Notes: generated from the sequence alone by a model not told the origin. A stretch of DNA of 64,000 bases from Elmis aenea (GCA_947652605.1 OX393578.1:2666001-2730000), one strand, 5' to 3'. Shown: positions 11,201 through 24,229, counted from the stretch's first letter. A program made the numbers and translations.

Positions 11201-14200
11201 AAATGCCAATGATAATCTCTTCAAAATGTCGTTTTTTTAAACAGTATTTCATTCTTGCGTATTTTTCGATTTAAAATCGAACGGTGGCATTTAAATAAAT
11301 CTTGTGAATGACCATTCCCCCTAGTGGCGGGCTTCCGTAACTACCACGAGATCACAAAAACTGGTCCACACAGCTTCCAGACTCCCGGCTACTATAGCCG
11401 CCTAGCGGACGGTAGCTAAAATCGGCAAGCCGTACAAATAATACAAGAACGCTATTTCTAGATAAGGATAAAATCAAAAAACCACAACAATGTCCTTTTT
11501 ATAATGTGTACCATTGAAATAACCAATTTAATGTGTAAAGTGATTTTGTTAAAATTATCTTACAAGTACAAGGGCATTCGTAAAGAAATTAACATTTAAT
11601 TGACTGTAGCTAGGTGATACAAGCCTCATTTATAAACATACGCTTGTTAAACAATTGAATATTTAAATTAATTACATGTTAACATAGACGATAGACGCAT
11701 TAACAATTAGCTTAAATAGTTCGAAACTGCCTTTGGATATTTGTAAACATGGTACATGTACTTGTATATTTACATATTAATTAATCGAATGGATCAACTT
11801 TATTTACGTATGATCTTCTGGTCTAAAAGAAACTAAATTTATAAAAAAAACATAACTCAGGATTAAAATTAGTTAATCAGAAATATTTAGATTTTAGCAG
11901 TATAAACACATGCAGTGTTTCCATTCCACCAATTTTGGTATCATTGGTAGATAGTTTAAAAGTATTGTGGTTTAAACAGTTTAAAACGTGGAAGACTTTT
12001 GCAATAATCCAATTATCTAGGGTGTATTTAAGGCTAACAAAAGGCATTAAAAACCATGTTCTTCAAAGTTCGTTTGCTCAAAAATATATTGATGTCTGTT
12101 CTAATATGTAAACTGTTTTAATTCATAAGTTAAATTAACTGAGCTTGAATTAGTAATAATACTAAAAAAAAGTTTTTTTAACTGACTATAACAGCGCGTT
12201 GGGTGTTTTACAGTTTGTAGATAATGTTTGTGCTAAATATTTTCAAAAAAAGTCGCGAGATTATCTAGTAAGGCTCAAAGATGCTTAGCAAACAACTCGT
12301 GCGCAATAATTAGACGTGTAAAGACCTTGTGCAATTGATTTTTGACTTCTAAATTCGTCCGCTCATTAAACGGTTTTTATCAATAATCAAAAACATTGTG
12401 GCAGTGCAAATTACTTATTAAATGTTAAATTGTGGATAGGAAGGGTTTTTAAATCTCATAACGCGTCGAAAGCTTAAAAAACTTTGACTGAAAGTTGCTA
12501 ATTAATCAGCTGTTAATAGGTCCATCGCGTAGCTGACGGACGCCATCGTACGAATGCCGGAAACGGCGGAAAACGAAATTTTGGAAATTTGCGCGTGTTT
12601 GTATTCGTGACACCGTTTCGTACAATCGTTTTGGCGACTTTGTTGATATTTTAAAGTATTTGTGCTTCTTATTGATGCAGTTTTGTCCTTGGCGTATCCT
12701 TAAGGACGTTAGATTGTGGATGTAAGTCAATTTAACCTTTATATCATAATTTAGAATAAACTTTTAACTGTTGGTTTCGAAAACTTAAATGAATTTTGTC
12801 TCAATTGTATTTTATGCACTTCATTATAAAATGCATTTTAAGTTTATAGGGACTTTATGATATATAATCAGTTTGTACAAAAACTTTTAAAGTCACAATT
12901 AACGTAGTTTATATTAATATATAAAACAAACCTACATGGTTTCCCAGTAAGACATTCACATACCTCTAACTTCTTTACTTAGAAAGATAGAGCGTTGACT
13001 TTGTTTTTACAAAATAGCAACATTTTAAATGTGTAATGATTTTTATAAACATTTAAATATTTTTAAGATAATCGATTTTACAATTGTATTATTTCCACTT
13101 GTTTTTTCTTTTAACTTGCACTTTATGCCTTCAAAGATGACATTTAGAAGCTCTGGAAGTTTCTTATCACCCGATATATAATTAATTTGTTTTTTGCGAT
13201 AAACTTTCTTATTATATACCTACGCAAAGATTTGATCAATCATAGTAGCTTGCGAAATAATTTAGAAACGACAAAAAATGCTAAAATGTAATAAGAAGTA
13301 TTTGATAAAATATTAATAATAAAAATCATGTACAGATAATAAACAAATACTTACGATATAAACAAAGGACCTATATTTGATTAAAAAAAAACAAACAGTT
13401 TTGACCATGCAGTTATTATTTATTAATATAAATAAGCTTTAATAAAAATTACTTTAAAAAAATCCCAATTAATAAAAAAAACTAGTTATTTTTGCATTTT
13501 AGTCAATGTATGCTTTCATTTATAAATCCAAATTATTTCTATCTTCAACGGTGTATAGAAAACTTTTAATTAATCTGTACTAATTTGTGTTGTTATTTAT
13601 CTTTCATGAACTTCTTTGGTTAATCTAATCTTTCCTCTTATACTATAATGGGCTATTTTAAGAGCTTTTATTTGACTTATTTTGTAGCACAAGGAGCTGT
13701 ATAAAAAATAATTTCCAATTTGAGTATCAATAACCTTTTCATTTTTTATTTTCAGTTATGCTCCTCTGTATCATTTCATTATTATTTTTATGTTTAAAAG
13801 TTCATCGTAGCCTTTTTAAACTTTTTGTTGTTAAATATTTATTTTACATGCTTTTTTGATAGAATATAGCTGTTCCAATAAAAAAAGCTTATCGCTTAAG
13901 TTAGTGCAAGTTATATATCATGTAAAAGAAAATTCGAAGAGCTTTTAAATAACGTATTTTAAAGTGTAAGGTGCAATTAAAAAACAAATAAAATAAAATA
14001 AAATTTACAAATTGAAGATTGCAAAAACAATTGAATTTATATAAAATTCAAAATACTTGCTACCCTCTTAGTATTTTAAAATAGCACAAAAGCTCTCTTT
14101 AAATAAAGAACTTGAGAATTCTTACTGGGACACCCTGTATCATAGGTTCAGAATATTTATTATGCAGTTTTCGCTCTGTGTTGTACTTTACGGATTGATT

Positions 14201-15679
14201 ATAAAAGTTATTCTGCTTGCTAGGGGAGGACAACCCGCACTTTTTAGTATGGAAAGTATTACTATCAATTAAGACAGTTTAAATTAACATTTAATATCTA
14301 TTAGAGCAGTTGCCATTTCCAGGAAGCCACACGTTACGAATTCTTTTTGCACATAAAGTTAGTACTTTCAACTATTTCCTAACAAGTGCCTTTTACCGAT
14401 TTACATTACGAGATAATAGAGTAAATAACTGTAATTTCCCAACGAATTTTATCAAATAAAATCTACAAGAAGTTACTTAATGATAAGGTATAGCTGATTG
14501 CAAAATGATTTAGGTGTTGGAATTTAGAAACTTCAGGTATACATTGCGCAGGTCAGTTTAAAAATGTATCTACGTGTTCCCTGATATATCGCACATTAAT
14601 CTCATTGCAACAATACCTTTTTTTGTTTTAATTACGTATTTAATTATGGCCATCAATCAAAAATAACGCGCTATGTAGCAGATGATCGCCTTGTGTAATC
14701 TAAAAAAAAGTACAACAAACCATTTAAATTAACTTCATCGACTTGTGTATGTTGGCATGTGGTTCAGGTAGAGTTAGAAAATATTTAATAACAGCTACTA
14801 ATTTTGAAAAAGCCCACATCTTTTATTCATGTTCTGGTGGTATGCGTTTAAAAGCTGTTACAGTGCACGATAAATGTGGGCGCAACTAATTTTCGTTGGA
14901 ACGTACCCGTTTATAGTTAATCAAATTACATCTAAGTATACAACACAAACATTTTTGAAGCCTAGGGACAGATATTACTATGCAGATGCTTAATTATTTC
15001 CTTAATTAACATACGAAGGAGTCTAAAAATAACTGAAATTGGCGCAGAATTCGTTTACGCGTGCATATAAAAATTTAGCTGCACGCAAGAGAATGATAGT
15101 TTATTTATCAGCAAAATGCTTTGGATCATTTTTCCGGAATTTTTGGCAAAGCAAGTCAACGAGTTGAACAAAACATGCGAAGATATTAATTCATTTTCTG
15201 TGAACGGTAAAACGAATAAATTTTATACCAAAAACTAAGGAATGCATCAGGAAGTGATTTCAGTGTGCATGTCACCCTATTAAAAAAAAATCCCAAGTAG
15301 AACTTCAATCATTATTAAAGTTTCTTAATATTTTCAACAGCTGTCATATCAGCAACAGTATTTTTTTTTTTTAAGGCGAAATTCATTTCTTTGGTAACTC
15401 ATTTACTGCAGAACAGCTACTGTCTTTGTTACAATTAATTTAAAAAGAAATCTTTATTTAGCTTGTTAGCTAATTTTACATTTGATCTGTACATATTCTC
15501 TTACACTGTTATATTAATATCAAATTAATATTGTACAAAATGCATATAATAACTAAAGAAACTTTGATAATTACGAAGAAACTTTACAAGAAACAAAAAG
15601 CAATTCTCTATCATATCACTTAAAAAAGTTATTGTTCAATAGTGAAATACTAAAATTAATAAATAAACTATACCACAGT
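8250..15679. other. Long non-coding, gene-empty region
   Basis: About 7.4 kb without a supportable gene. A small G+C-richer patch lies at 11325-11425, and a minus-strand 74-codon frame of unknown nature at 12506-12730. A possible diverged inverted-repeat element is suggested by TTCCCAGTAAGACATTC (about 12940) facing TTACTGGGACACCCTGTA (about 14125-14140), but the arms are too diverged to be sure. The remainder looks like neutral intron or intergenic DNA. Confidence 0.5.
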
Positions 15680-15883
15680 AATGTAATAGATTATTTATCA
15701 AATATTATCATCAAATCAATTAACAAAAGCTTTTGTGAAATAATTCCAGTTGTAACGTTTACGGAAACGCAAAAAGTGAAGCAGAATCTTTGGCTCCTCA
15801 AATGAAAGATTACAAATTCTTGGTCTTAGTTTTCTGGCATGATTTGCTTTTCCAAGTGAACTTAGTAAGCAAAGAATTACAAA

Positions 15884-16120
15884 GTGAACCTAGATCCGTC
15901 TTCGGGAATACTCACTTTTGTAAAATTGTGCAAAGTCTACCGAGAACACGGATTTAAAGATGTATTAATCGGTGCGAATGATCTTGCAAAAGATTTAGAT
16001 GTTGTTCCACAATTCCAGTTGAAACGTTTACAGAAACGCAAAAGGCAATTTGCATACGAGTCCTCAGACGACCCTGGTGTTGATCCAAAGGAAGCATACA
16101 AAATAAACTGTTTTAATTAA
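15884..16120 (+). pseudogene. hAT transposase middle fragment
   Basis: An open frame encodes a piece containing LAKDLDVVPQFQLKRLQKRK and RQFAYESSDDPG. The same peptide with few changes occurs in copy 2 (35358-35582). The K-R-x-x-K-R-Q-F pattern after a D-hydrophobic-x-P-x-F block is typical of ZMYM1/TTF-type hAT transposases, where it lies between the catalytic D and the C-terminal dimerisation region. It is too short to be functional. Confidence 0.7.
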
Positions 16121-16415
16121 GTGTTAGATAAAACACTGCAGTCTCTTCAACCTCGATTTAACAATTAAAAGATACCATAGATTTATTTAGTTTTTTATGA
16201 ACATTTCGCAATCAATCCAAAGGAACTACATTAAAATGTGCTGCTGATTTACAAATGTCTTTAAAATACGGCGAATCGGTGAACTTAAATGAATTCATGT
16301 TGGCGTAATAAATAGAAGCTTTAAAAGTAACTATTCAACAAAATTGTTGCAAGACTTTAAATAAACTTAAATATTAGGTTTGTAATAATCGTCCTCGTTT
16401 CCAAATTTATTTAAT

Positions 16416-16637
16416 GCACTAAGGATCTTCCTTATTATATCGGTAACAGTCTCTGCGGGCGAAAGAAGTTTTTCAAATTTAAAATTAATTAAAACGTATT
16501 TACGATCCACTATTTTTGAAGAACTAAATTCACTCGCAATTATGTCAATTGAAAGTGAAGTCATGAGGGAGATGGACTTCGACAACCTATTAAAAGATTT
16601 TGCGGAAGCAAAATCTAGAAAGATTAATTTTAATTGA
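16416..16637 (+). pseudogene. hAT transposase C-terminal dimerisation fragment
   Basis: The frame reads ALRIFLIISVTVSAGERSFS, then NLKLIKTYLRSTIFEELNSL, then AIMSIESEVM and a stop at 16635-16637. The block S/T-V-x-x-A-G-E-R-S-F-S-x-L-K-L-I-K-x-Y-L-R-S-T is the hallmark of the hAT C-terminal dimerisation domain in ZMYM-like proteins. A stop codon just upstream (TAA, 16412-16414) cuts it off from the earlier part, so it is a pseudogene piece. It has no ATG start. Confidence 0.85.
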
Positions 16638-16869
16638 GTTTCTATTTCGTTTAGAAAAATATGAGCTGTTTTACTTTTCTTCGTTCATAGTCAATTTGTC
16701 AAATTTTATGTTTGTTATAATATTATTTTAGCTTATGTTTGTTCAAAATTTTATTTAAAAAATAAATTGTGTATGGTAATGTATAAATAATATTTTTGTG
16801 GGGAGGGGGCCCGCAGCTTGTCCTTGCGTAGGGCCCCGCGCTTACTAGGGCCAACCCTGAGTGGCAGAT

Positions 16870-17586
16870 AACTGTAATCGATTTATTGAAAAATAAAATT
16901 TCATGTTGCGCTGTTAAAAAAATTTTAAAATTGTGGCAGTAATGGAATTAAACAAATTTTTGTTCGTTAAATGTTGGCTGATGTTTCTGCCAATATTATG
17001 TAGTACCTATTATAATAATTTATCCGGACAAATACCACCAAAAATCTAAGTCTAACGCACGGTATAAATAATTTAAAAATGCGTGGTTAAAAATATCTGG
17101 ATTAAATTTTGTTACCGTTAAAATTTAACGACGGTAGGTACACAATGAGAGTCGCCGATTTAAAATGCGCGCTGCTGCACAGAGTGGCTGCAGCGTTATT
17201 TTTTTTATCAATCTTTCTTAAAATATGCAAACAAGAAATAAAAATAATGAAAATTCTGTAGTAAGTATAACCGCGGAACACCTGTTCGCTATAACGTTGA
17301 GAGACCATAGGTAATTATCTACATTCCTACCGACCTCATCAATTAAATATGAGCCAGAAAACATTCTTTACGAGCTACCTAACACTAACCAAGTTCCCAT
17401 TTTTATGACAAAATCTCTCTTAAACACTCGTTATCTAAAACATAACTAATTGGAGTTATTAAATTTGTAGGCGCAGTTAAAATTTACAATTCCTTCGGTT
17501 CACAAAAAAATCCTGCAGTGAATGATTTAAAGTAACTTTAGTTTTTAGGTAAACGATCAGAAGAGTACTTTGCCAATATATAAATA
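16870..17586. other. Non-coding DNA
   Basis: No gene or element boundary recognised. The minus-strand ORF at 17102-17308 has no family features. Confidence 0.45.
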
Positions 17587-17763
17587 TACAGGGTTTAAGA
17601 TTATCCATGAAACACAAGAGTTTTTCGTTTTTTTCCCCAGAAAAATTAAGAAACTGGGCTAAATTTGCACTTTTAAGTTCAGTTTTTTATTAAGACGTAA
17701 ATCATTCCTGTACCAACTTTATAAATATCCACGTTTTTCGTTACGAATCGTACACCCTGTGTA
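17587..17763. mobile_element. Short TACAGGG-bounded element remnant
   Basis: The ends TACAGGGTTTAAGATTATCC and AATCGTACACCCTGTGTA face each other 177 bp apart. A TA lies at each side. Internal arms are not clearly complementary, so this may be a deleted member of the family seen at 4727 and 2633. Confidence 0.5.
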
Positions 17764-19446
17764 TTATACGTTAACACAAACTAAATTCTAAACGTGTAAG
17801 ATAAATATGTATGGAATAGAAGCTTCAAGTCTATTAATACATAACTCGAAATTGTTTATAGTGACGCCGGCGCCTAACCAAATATATTACAAGGTCGCTT
17901 TTGGCACAAAACAAATCTCAACAAAGGCGCTTTTACTAAAATAAGTTTTAAAGAAAAATATTAGTCAGTAAAATTTCAGTGAAATGTGTAAACGTTTGTT
18001 CACTGTTAGCTAAAGATGATTAATTTATATCGTGTATTATAATTACATAATTATTATCATTATGTAATTTCTTAAGTAATTTAACTATCGATTAAAATTG
18101 TAGAAGAGTAAATGATTGGGTGTAGTAATTTTCTATGACATCATTTTCTGATAGGTAATATTTTTCTGAGAAGTTTTTGTGTAATGGATATGTAATTTAG
18201 TTTGTTATTAAAATTGATAATAATTAAAAAATTGATCATCGATTATTACAGGCGCAATATTTTAGTAATAAGTCATTCTGTTCTTTGCAGGTTTATGAAA
18301 GCTGGCTAAAAACTGCCTGAAAGCTGAAGATGCTGGATGCTGCCATTCAAGTAACAACAAAATCACTTCTAATGTTCTACATATCAGGAAATTCAACCAC
18401 CATTTGTCATAGGGTAAGTTCTGTAAAAATTCTTTAAACATTTTTCCTCGGTATTTTTTGGCCAAGCAAACATTTGGTACCAAAATAAATAATTATTCAT
18501 CATGATTTAAGTCGTGTTACGTCTGAAAACGTTAAAGCAAATCGTAGTGACTACCAATTCGTCTATAGAAACCGATTAGAAACATTTTTTAAGCCACTTT
18601 AAACTACATTTGCCAAGTTATACCCTTAAAATATTTCCAAATATTTTGTAATTGGCTGTATTGTTTGTAAAAATGTCAAACAACGGTTAAACAAAGCTTC
18701 CACCAATTGATAAAGACCCTGTAGAAAATTATTAAACTATTATTTTAACACCAGTAAATTTTTTCTTCAATAAAGCAGGTATGAATATTAATGAAAATGT
18801 TATTACGATATAATCATAATGCTAAATGTGCAATACGAGTTAAATAACTAAGGCAATTTATACAGTCAAAATTAACGCAAAGACAGACAACATTATCGCG
18901 AGTTAAGTTTAACAATAATGACGTAAAATAAATTATCATTCTGTTGGTCAACCTGAACAACAGTTGATACACGGCATGAATTATACATTTAGGGAGGGAA
19001 TGATATTCAGGCCCCAAAGGCTAAATCAAATCGTGGCACGTGTTTTAATTTTGTTTATGATTTTTTTATGCCGTTTACAAATTGTATATTTCTTTAATAA
19101 ATGTAATATGGGATTGCGCTGCGGGCGATATATCAAATGTCAAATTGCAAGACATTAGTAGTTCAGTTATAACTCATGACTGCACATTTATATTTTTTTG
19201 TAACGTGCCCTCGGGTGGTATACTAAAATAATTGATATTTGTTTAAAGGTAAAGATTTTAACTGTCATGGAAACGGGTCCTTTACCTGCCCAAATTAGTG
19301 TTTGAAACGGTAAAAAAAATTGCAGACTGTGTTTTATTGCTTCACTGGTTTAATTAGCTGTGCTGCATTGGAAAAAAAAACGTGTCACGAAAATCTTGTA
19401 AAATACCTACATGCGATTAACTGAAACTAATTTTTCTGCGGTTCTT
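17764..19446. other. Non-coding DNA with one solo element end
   Basis: No coding region supported. A degraded right end (GCTTCCACCAATTGATAAAG followed by ACCCTGTA, about 18699-18724) belongs to the family at 2633-3367. The ORF at 18262-18483 (minus) is unremarkable. Confidence 0.45.
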
Positions 19447-19500
19447 GTTCCAACTTGGAGATCTCACTTATTTATAAGAGATACAGTATAGGTTTAAATT
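19447..19500 (+). repeat. Solo end of the GGGGATCTCGCTTATTATA repeat family
   Basis: TTCCAACTTGGAGATCTCAC followed by TTATTTATAAGAGATACAGT matches the subterminal block of the MITE at 1255-1784 and the copies at 27510, 43435 and 58320 (minus). No partner end is found at a fitting distance. Confidence 0.6.
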
Positions 19501-19608
19501 TGGCATAGCTTCTAAATTTTATGGTGATTAATAATATTCAAACAGATTTCTGATATCTGAAACCGTTTTCAAAAAAACTGAAAAAGACTGTTATATTGAC
19601 TTTTCTTA

Positions 19609-20608
19609 TACAGGTTGACAATTATCTACATGTGTTGTACGGATTAACTTCGTTATTACAAGAGCTACAGAGTTGAACAGAATTTCAAGACGAATTTAAT
19701 GCCATTTTGACACTTGAAATACACCTTCAATTTTTTTAAAAATATTTTGAAAAAACTAAAAACACGATTTTTTCAACGGGAAATATTCCAAATCCACCTA
19801 CGTTCAAATCAAAATGTGAAATGATTCCTGTAGATATTTTTACGAAGAATTAGAAAAAAATATTTAAAAAGCCATGGCACACTTGATTTTTGATGTATAA
19901 GCCAAACTTCCTTTTTTACTTTTTAATGGCAACCATTAAAGAGAATTTTTTCTCGTTTCATTAATGGATGGTTTTGTTATAGGTTTATCTTTAAAAATAA
20001 GTAAGGTATTATGATATTATTATTTTTGTTGAGTATAATCATAGTAGCCATTGAAAAGAAAAACAACACATTGCATAAATAAATTAGCTTTACTTAATTA
20101 AACACAAAAAAAACTGAAAACTGAAAACTTAAATAATTTAGGATATTTTTTACATTCCATTACAATTTATGATTTTTCACTTACCTACTAATCAATCTTA
20201 AATACATGTGTTAAAAGGTGTAGCCCACTCTCCATGGGCAATACAAATTTGAGATTTGCACTTTGTAGATAATAAAGTTTTCCTAAGCATATTTTTTTTA
20301 TTTGATGAATTGTCCTTAAAATAACTAATCTTGAAAAGCCAGTTGAATACAGTTGATGACTTTACCATTAAAAAAAAAGTCAAGTTTGGCATATATCTCC
20401 AAAATCAAATGTAATTCCTTGTAAAAATATCCACAGGAATCATTTCACATTTTGATTTTAACGTAGGTGGCTGTGGAATATTGACCGTTGAAAAAATGAT
20501 ACTAAATTCGTCTTGCCATTCTGCCCAACTTTACTAATTTAACCGGCTATGTAACTCTTATAATAACGAAGTTACCATGCAACACATGTACATAATTTTC
20601 TCCCTGTA
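19609..20608. mobile_element. TA-flanked palindromic element, about 1.0 kb
   Basis: The left end TACAGGTTGACAATTATCTA is matched on the opposite strand by the right end TACAGGGAGAAAATTATGTA. Both arms continue with ACATGTGTTG and AACTTCGTTATTA. Deeper in the arms, TCAAAATGTGAAATGATTCC at about 19809 faces GGAATCATTTCACATTTTGA at about 20437, so complementarity extends at least 200 bp per arm. No transposase is seen inside, so it is a large MITE. Confidence 0.85.
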
Positions 20609-22597
20609 TATTTTGTAAACAAGCTGTTTGAAATTCGGTTTTTAATGGAAAAAGCTTGCTTAAGCTTAGATCTAGAGAATAAGTTTAAGCTTTTAAAAGC
20701 TGCCTAATTTTATGGCGATTAAAAATATTCAAATCCATGTAGATTTTAAGGTTTTAAGCAATATTTTGACAAACGGTAAAGACGCAAAATCGTATAGTTA
20801 GTAATGGTACAAGGAAAATAAAATTTTATATTTTTTCTTTTTTGATTCATTTGTATATTGAAATAAAATTTGCACATTCTTGTGTGTTGATGCCTCTCAA
20901 CTAATATTTTTATTTACTGTTTATTGCCCGAATCGAAATTTAACGCATTTTATGCAATTAGAACATTATTTTCCACTTTGGAGTTTTAAAACAATTTAAT
21001 CTCAAAATTGGATACGAACCTCCCTTGTATGAGCAATAAATTTATTAGTCATTGTCGATACGTTCGTGACGGCTCGTAATAGCTAACAATAACAAGTTAA
21101 ATGTATAAATTACACCCAGTTAAAACATTTAACCACCGAGAACCGGGCCCCATAAACGCAGTAAACAAAAGGCCACGACGAACGAGACAAGATGGTAGCA
21201 AATTATAGGTACAGCATATGGATGATATCTCGACAACTAATTTCGAATTCAAATTTATAATTTATTCACGGCCGCAAAGAAAACCGAACGGAAGAGAAAA
21301 TAAAACAACAAATCTAATTCCCTCCGGCTTGAATTCTAAAAATGTAGCACAAAAAATAACAAAAGGGAATACGAGAAATGATATAATGGTTGTCCCTATA
21401 ACAAAGTGCTTTGCGGAAAACAATTATGCTACGTTTGCAGTTTAAGGGACGATACATTTGCTGTTTCTAATGTGCAATGCGCGAACCATTAACGTTATTA
21501 TTTTATTTCAAAATATATTCATGTAGTTTTTTGATATAAATAAGTTTAATTCAAAACTAATTATAGTTTTTTTTTCGGAGGATCTCTTATAGATATGCTG
21601 AGACCATTACAAGATCGTCTGTAGTAACAATTTTGTTTATATCAATTTTGACTGCGCTTTGCTGGTAGGAAATTTGAGTTTTTTATTTAATGTAAAGTAT
21701 CCCTTTTTGTTTTAAAACTAGCTTTTGGAATTTTGTTGGTATATTTACCAATGCATTGACTTGATACCTAGAACCAATTTTTTAAAAATGATTATAGCAT
21801 TGCTTGCTTATATCTGTTGATAATATGACAATATCCTCGTCTGGTTTGAAAATTTTAAGAGCTTTTGTTCATTTTCAGGTAAATTTAGTTTAGCTTGGAG
21901 TTCCTTAATATGTGCGCTAATCTCGTCTTATTTTTGTAGCATCTGTTGTATTACAATCCTTAAAAAAAGGCTCATCTTACCCATACTTTGTTCTTCTGGA
22001 ATTTCGTTAGATATAGCAGCAAAATTGAAAGCTTTTGAAAGCGCGTTTTTTCTGTTATACCCCAAAATTTTGTCTGGCAGATTTATCTGTCTTGAACATG
22101 TCAATAACTGTATTTGAATCAGACTTTTTGATTAAATTTTTTGACATGGATAGTCTTGTCTGTGACAAACTATTTCGGCAACGTTAAAAGTTGTCTTTTA
22201 GATAATTTCGTCAATAGATAATACGCACTGTTTGGCTAATGATACTGCCATTAACAATTCTAATATTCATTTAGGTCGTTAAGTTAAAATGTCGTAACGC
22301 AATTAGCTGCATAAGAAAGTTGTGTAGCTTTCAACAAACCGACAGTCGACAAATTTTGACGGCACGCTATTTGTTACTGATAAATGAGACCGTTTTTATA
22401 TACAAAGTGGACGAATGAATAATGCTTAAGCAACAGATTTATCAGCTAATTTGATCCTAATAAATGCTTAATAGAATAATAATTATGTTCGTACAAGGTA
22501 CGTGAAAGAATGGTTCAATATATTTTGGTATTTGTAGAGGATGATAGTGTGTTTATATTGGTGGACATCATTTCAGTCGAAAATCTTATTGCAAAAA
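20609..22597. other. Non-coding DNA with a possible decayed coding relic on the minus strand
   Basis: No intact gene. The segment around 21840-22230, read on the minus strand, gives a protein-like string with several stops (for example ISNEIPEEQ and HIKELQAKLNLPENEQKLLK). It hints at an old retroelement or gene relic, but no family can be named. A direct repeat of ATTTTATGGYGATTAAWAATATTC links 19519 and 20709. Confidence 0.35.
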
Positions 22598-23338
22598 CTT
22601 GGCCGAAGGATAGTTTGTCATTGGGACGTCATGGAAGTTAAAACCTATAGAAAATAAATATGTAGTTTCTCACAACTTCATTAGAGGCAATAGCTGGCAG
22701 TCATATTCAAGAAAATTTTAGCAAAACCGTTGTTCTGTTATTAGAAAACTATAAAATTAATTGTTGTTTGTACTTTTATTGCAAAGTTTTATCTGGAAAG
22801 GTGTGCACCTTTGGCATTAGCTAATTATCACATGCTCACTCTTTAAATTAAGTCTTTGGTCTTACGTTATTTTTAAATAATAACTGTTCCTTTGTCGTTT
22901 TGTGGTGTATTGTAGAATTATCTGGCCAAATTGACAACAAAAATCACAACAACTCTAACCATGTTAGTCAAAAGATAACACCAAATATTATAATAACATT
23001 TGCCGAAGGATAGTTGGCAATCGGGAGATGTTTAAGTATGAAATTACTACAAATAAATATGTATTTTATTGGTGTTAATAGCTAGCAGTCATAATCAAGA
23101 AGTTTGTGCAAAACCTCCGTTTTGCAATTCAGTTGAGATTATTTTTATTTAAGTACGTTCATTTGCTGCAAACTTCATTTAGAAATAGTGTCAATTTTTG
23201 GCATTACTTGATTAAAAGGCAACCTAAGTGTTAAGTCTGTTGTGCCACGTTATTCTAATATTGTTCGTTTTTCGTTCTGTTTTCTATCATGTGGTTTACT
23301 TGCAGTTCTGAGTCTAAATTGACAACAAAAATAACACA
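22598..23338 (+). repeat. Ancient tandem duplication, two units about 400 bp apart
   Basis: The unit start GCCGAAGGATAGTT occurs at 22602 and 23002. Matching blocks follow in the same order: AAATAAATATGTA, AATAGCTRGCAGTCATA, TCAAGAA, GCAAAACC, TTTGGCATTA, and AAATTGACAACAAAAAT near 22928 and 23316. The units have diverged by many substitutions and indels. I see no coding capacity, so this is a local non-coding duplication. Confidence 0.75.
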
Positions 23339-23339
23339 T

Positions 23340-24229
23340 GGTATAACAGTTTTAGACGTTTGAAGGTGATGTCGAATTTTCATTTATTGAAAAAGTCTTT
23401 CGGGGGTCAACTAAGCCACGGCCAAAATTTTTGCAGCAAAGCTTTTGACTTCGGATTATGCAAGAACCAAGAATAACGCGTTGTTTAAATTGTCCAACAA
23501 TTCATGCACACTCTGTATATCTTGTTATTTCAAATTGAGCACGTGTTTATAAATTAAAAGTTCGTTTAAAAAAAAAAAACGTCTTGCAAATAATATTCTT
23601 GGGTGCAATTAATTTACAAAGAAAAGGAGTAGATACTATCACTTACTTCATACTGCTGGTAATTAGCCAACGATGCATTTGAATTCAAATAGAATCGTGA
23701 CATCATTCCATGTTTTCAAATCTGTGTGATAAAAGCAGATTTCAGAACTAAAATCACTTATAATATTCAACTACCCTAACAACTTTGATCACAAACACAC
23801 AAGCGCGGCAATCATTGTTTTATGTTTCTAATTAATTCACGAGAATTTATCACAGTCGCGATGTCGCGGGGGCGCCTCTTGTCGTACACAGTGCACTTAT
23901 CACAAACACGGAAAAACGTCGGCGGTATCAAAATACGATTGTATAAGCGATATGTTGTGTTGGTTTTAGGCAGGTTTACAGGCACTGTGTGATTGTAAAG
24001 GTGTAAGAGACCTTTGGCAAGTGATCGAAGCAGGCCGGGGGTAACACTAGCGGCCATTGGCCAGAGTAACCGGAGCCGAGACTCCGGATTGGTGCACCGA
24101 GTTACGTGCCAGAGGCGACCACGATTATAAACCTGCAATTTCATCTTTTGATTTACTTCTCGGTACAGCTGTGGGTGTATGCCGTACTATGCAAGTTGTA
24201 ATAAGTTATAGAGAACGAATAGTTCGCTG
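23340..24229. other. Non-coding DNA with a G+C-richer minus-strand frame
   Basis: A minus-strand frame at 24144-23812 includes an internal ATG in a good context (GGCCAATGG, about 24055-24063). It is followed by AASVTPGLLRSLAKG, which could be the first exon of a minus-strand gene. No acceptor, domain or downstream exon supports this, so it stays unassigned. A solo TACAGAGTGTGCATG-type end lies near 23507-23519 (minus). Confidence 0.3.

Larger units (their letters stand above)
15680..16859 (+). mobile_element. hAT transposon remnant, copy 1 (ZMYM/TTF-type family)
   Basis: The segment from about 15680 matches 35101-36207 along most of its length. It ends in a G+C-rich hAT terminus reading ...CTTACTAGGGCCAACCCTG at 16859. 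No matching left terminus (CAGGGCC...) is found next to it, so the element is truncated or deleted on the left. It contains two transposase-derived coding pieces, annotated separately. Confidence 0.8.

Noticed and set aside
12935..14145. Possible 1.2-kb inverted-repeat element between facing CCCAGTAAGA blocks
   Set aside because: Only the first 40 or so bases of the arms look alike and one TACAGGG end is missing. It may be chance in A+T-rich DNA.
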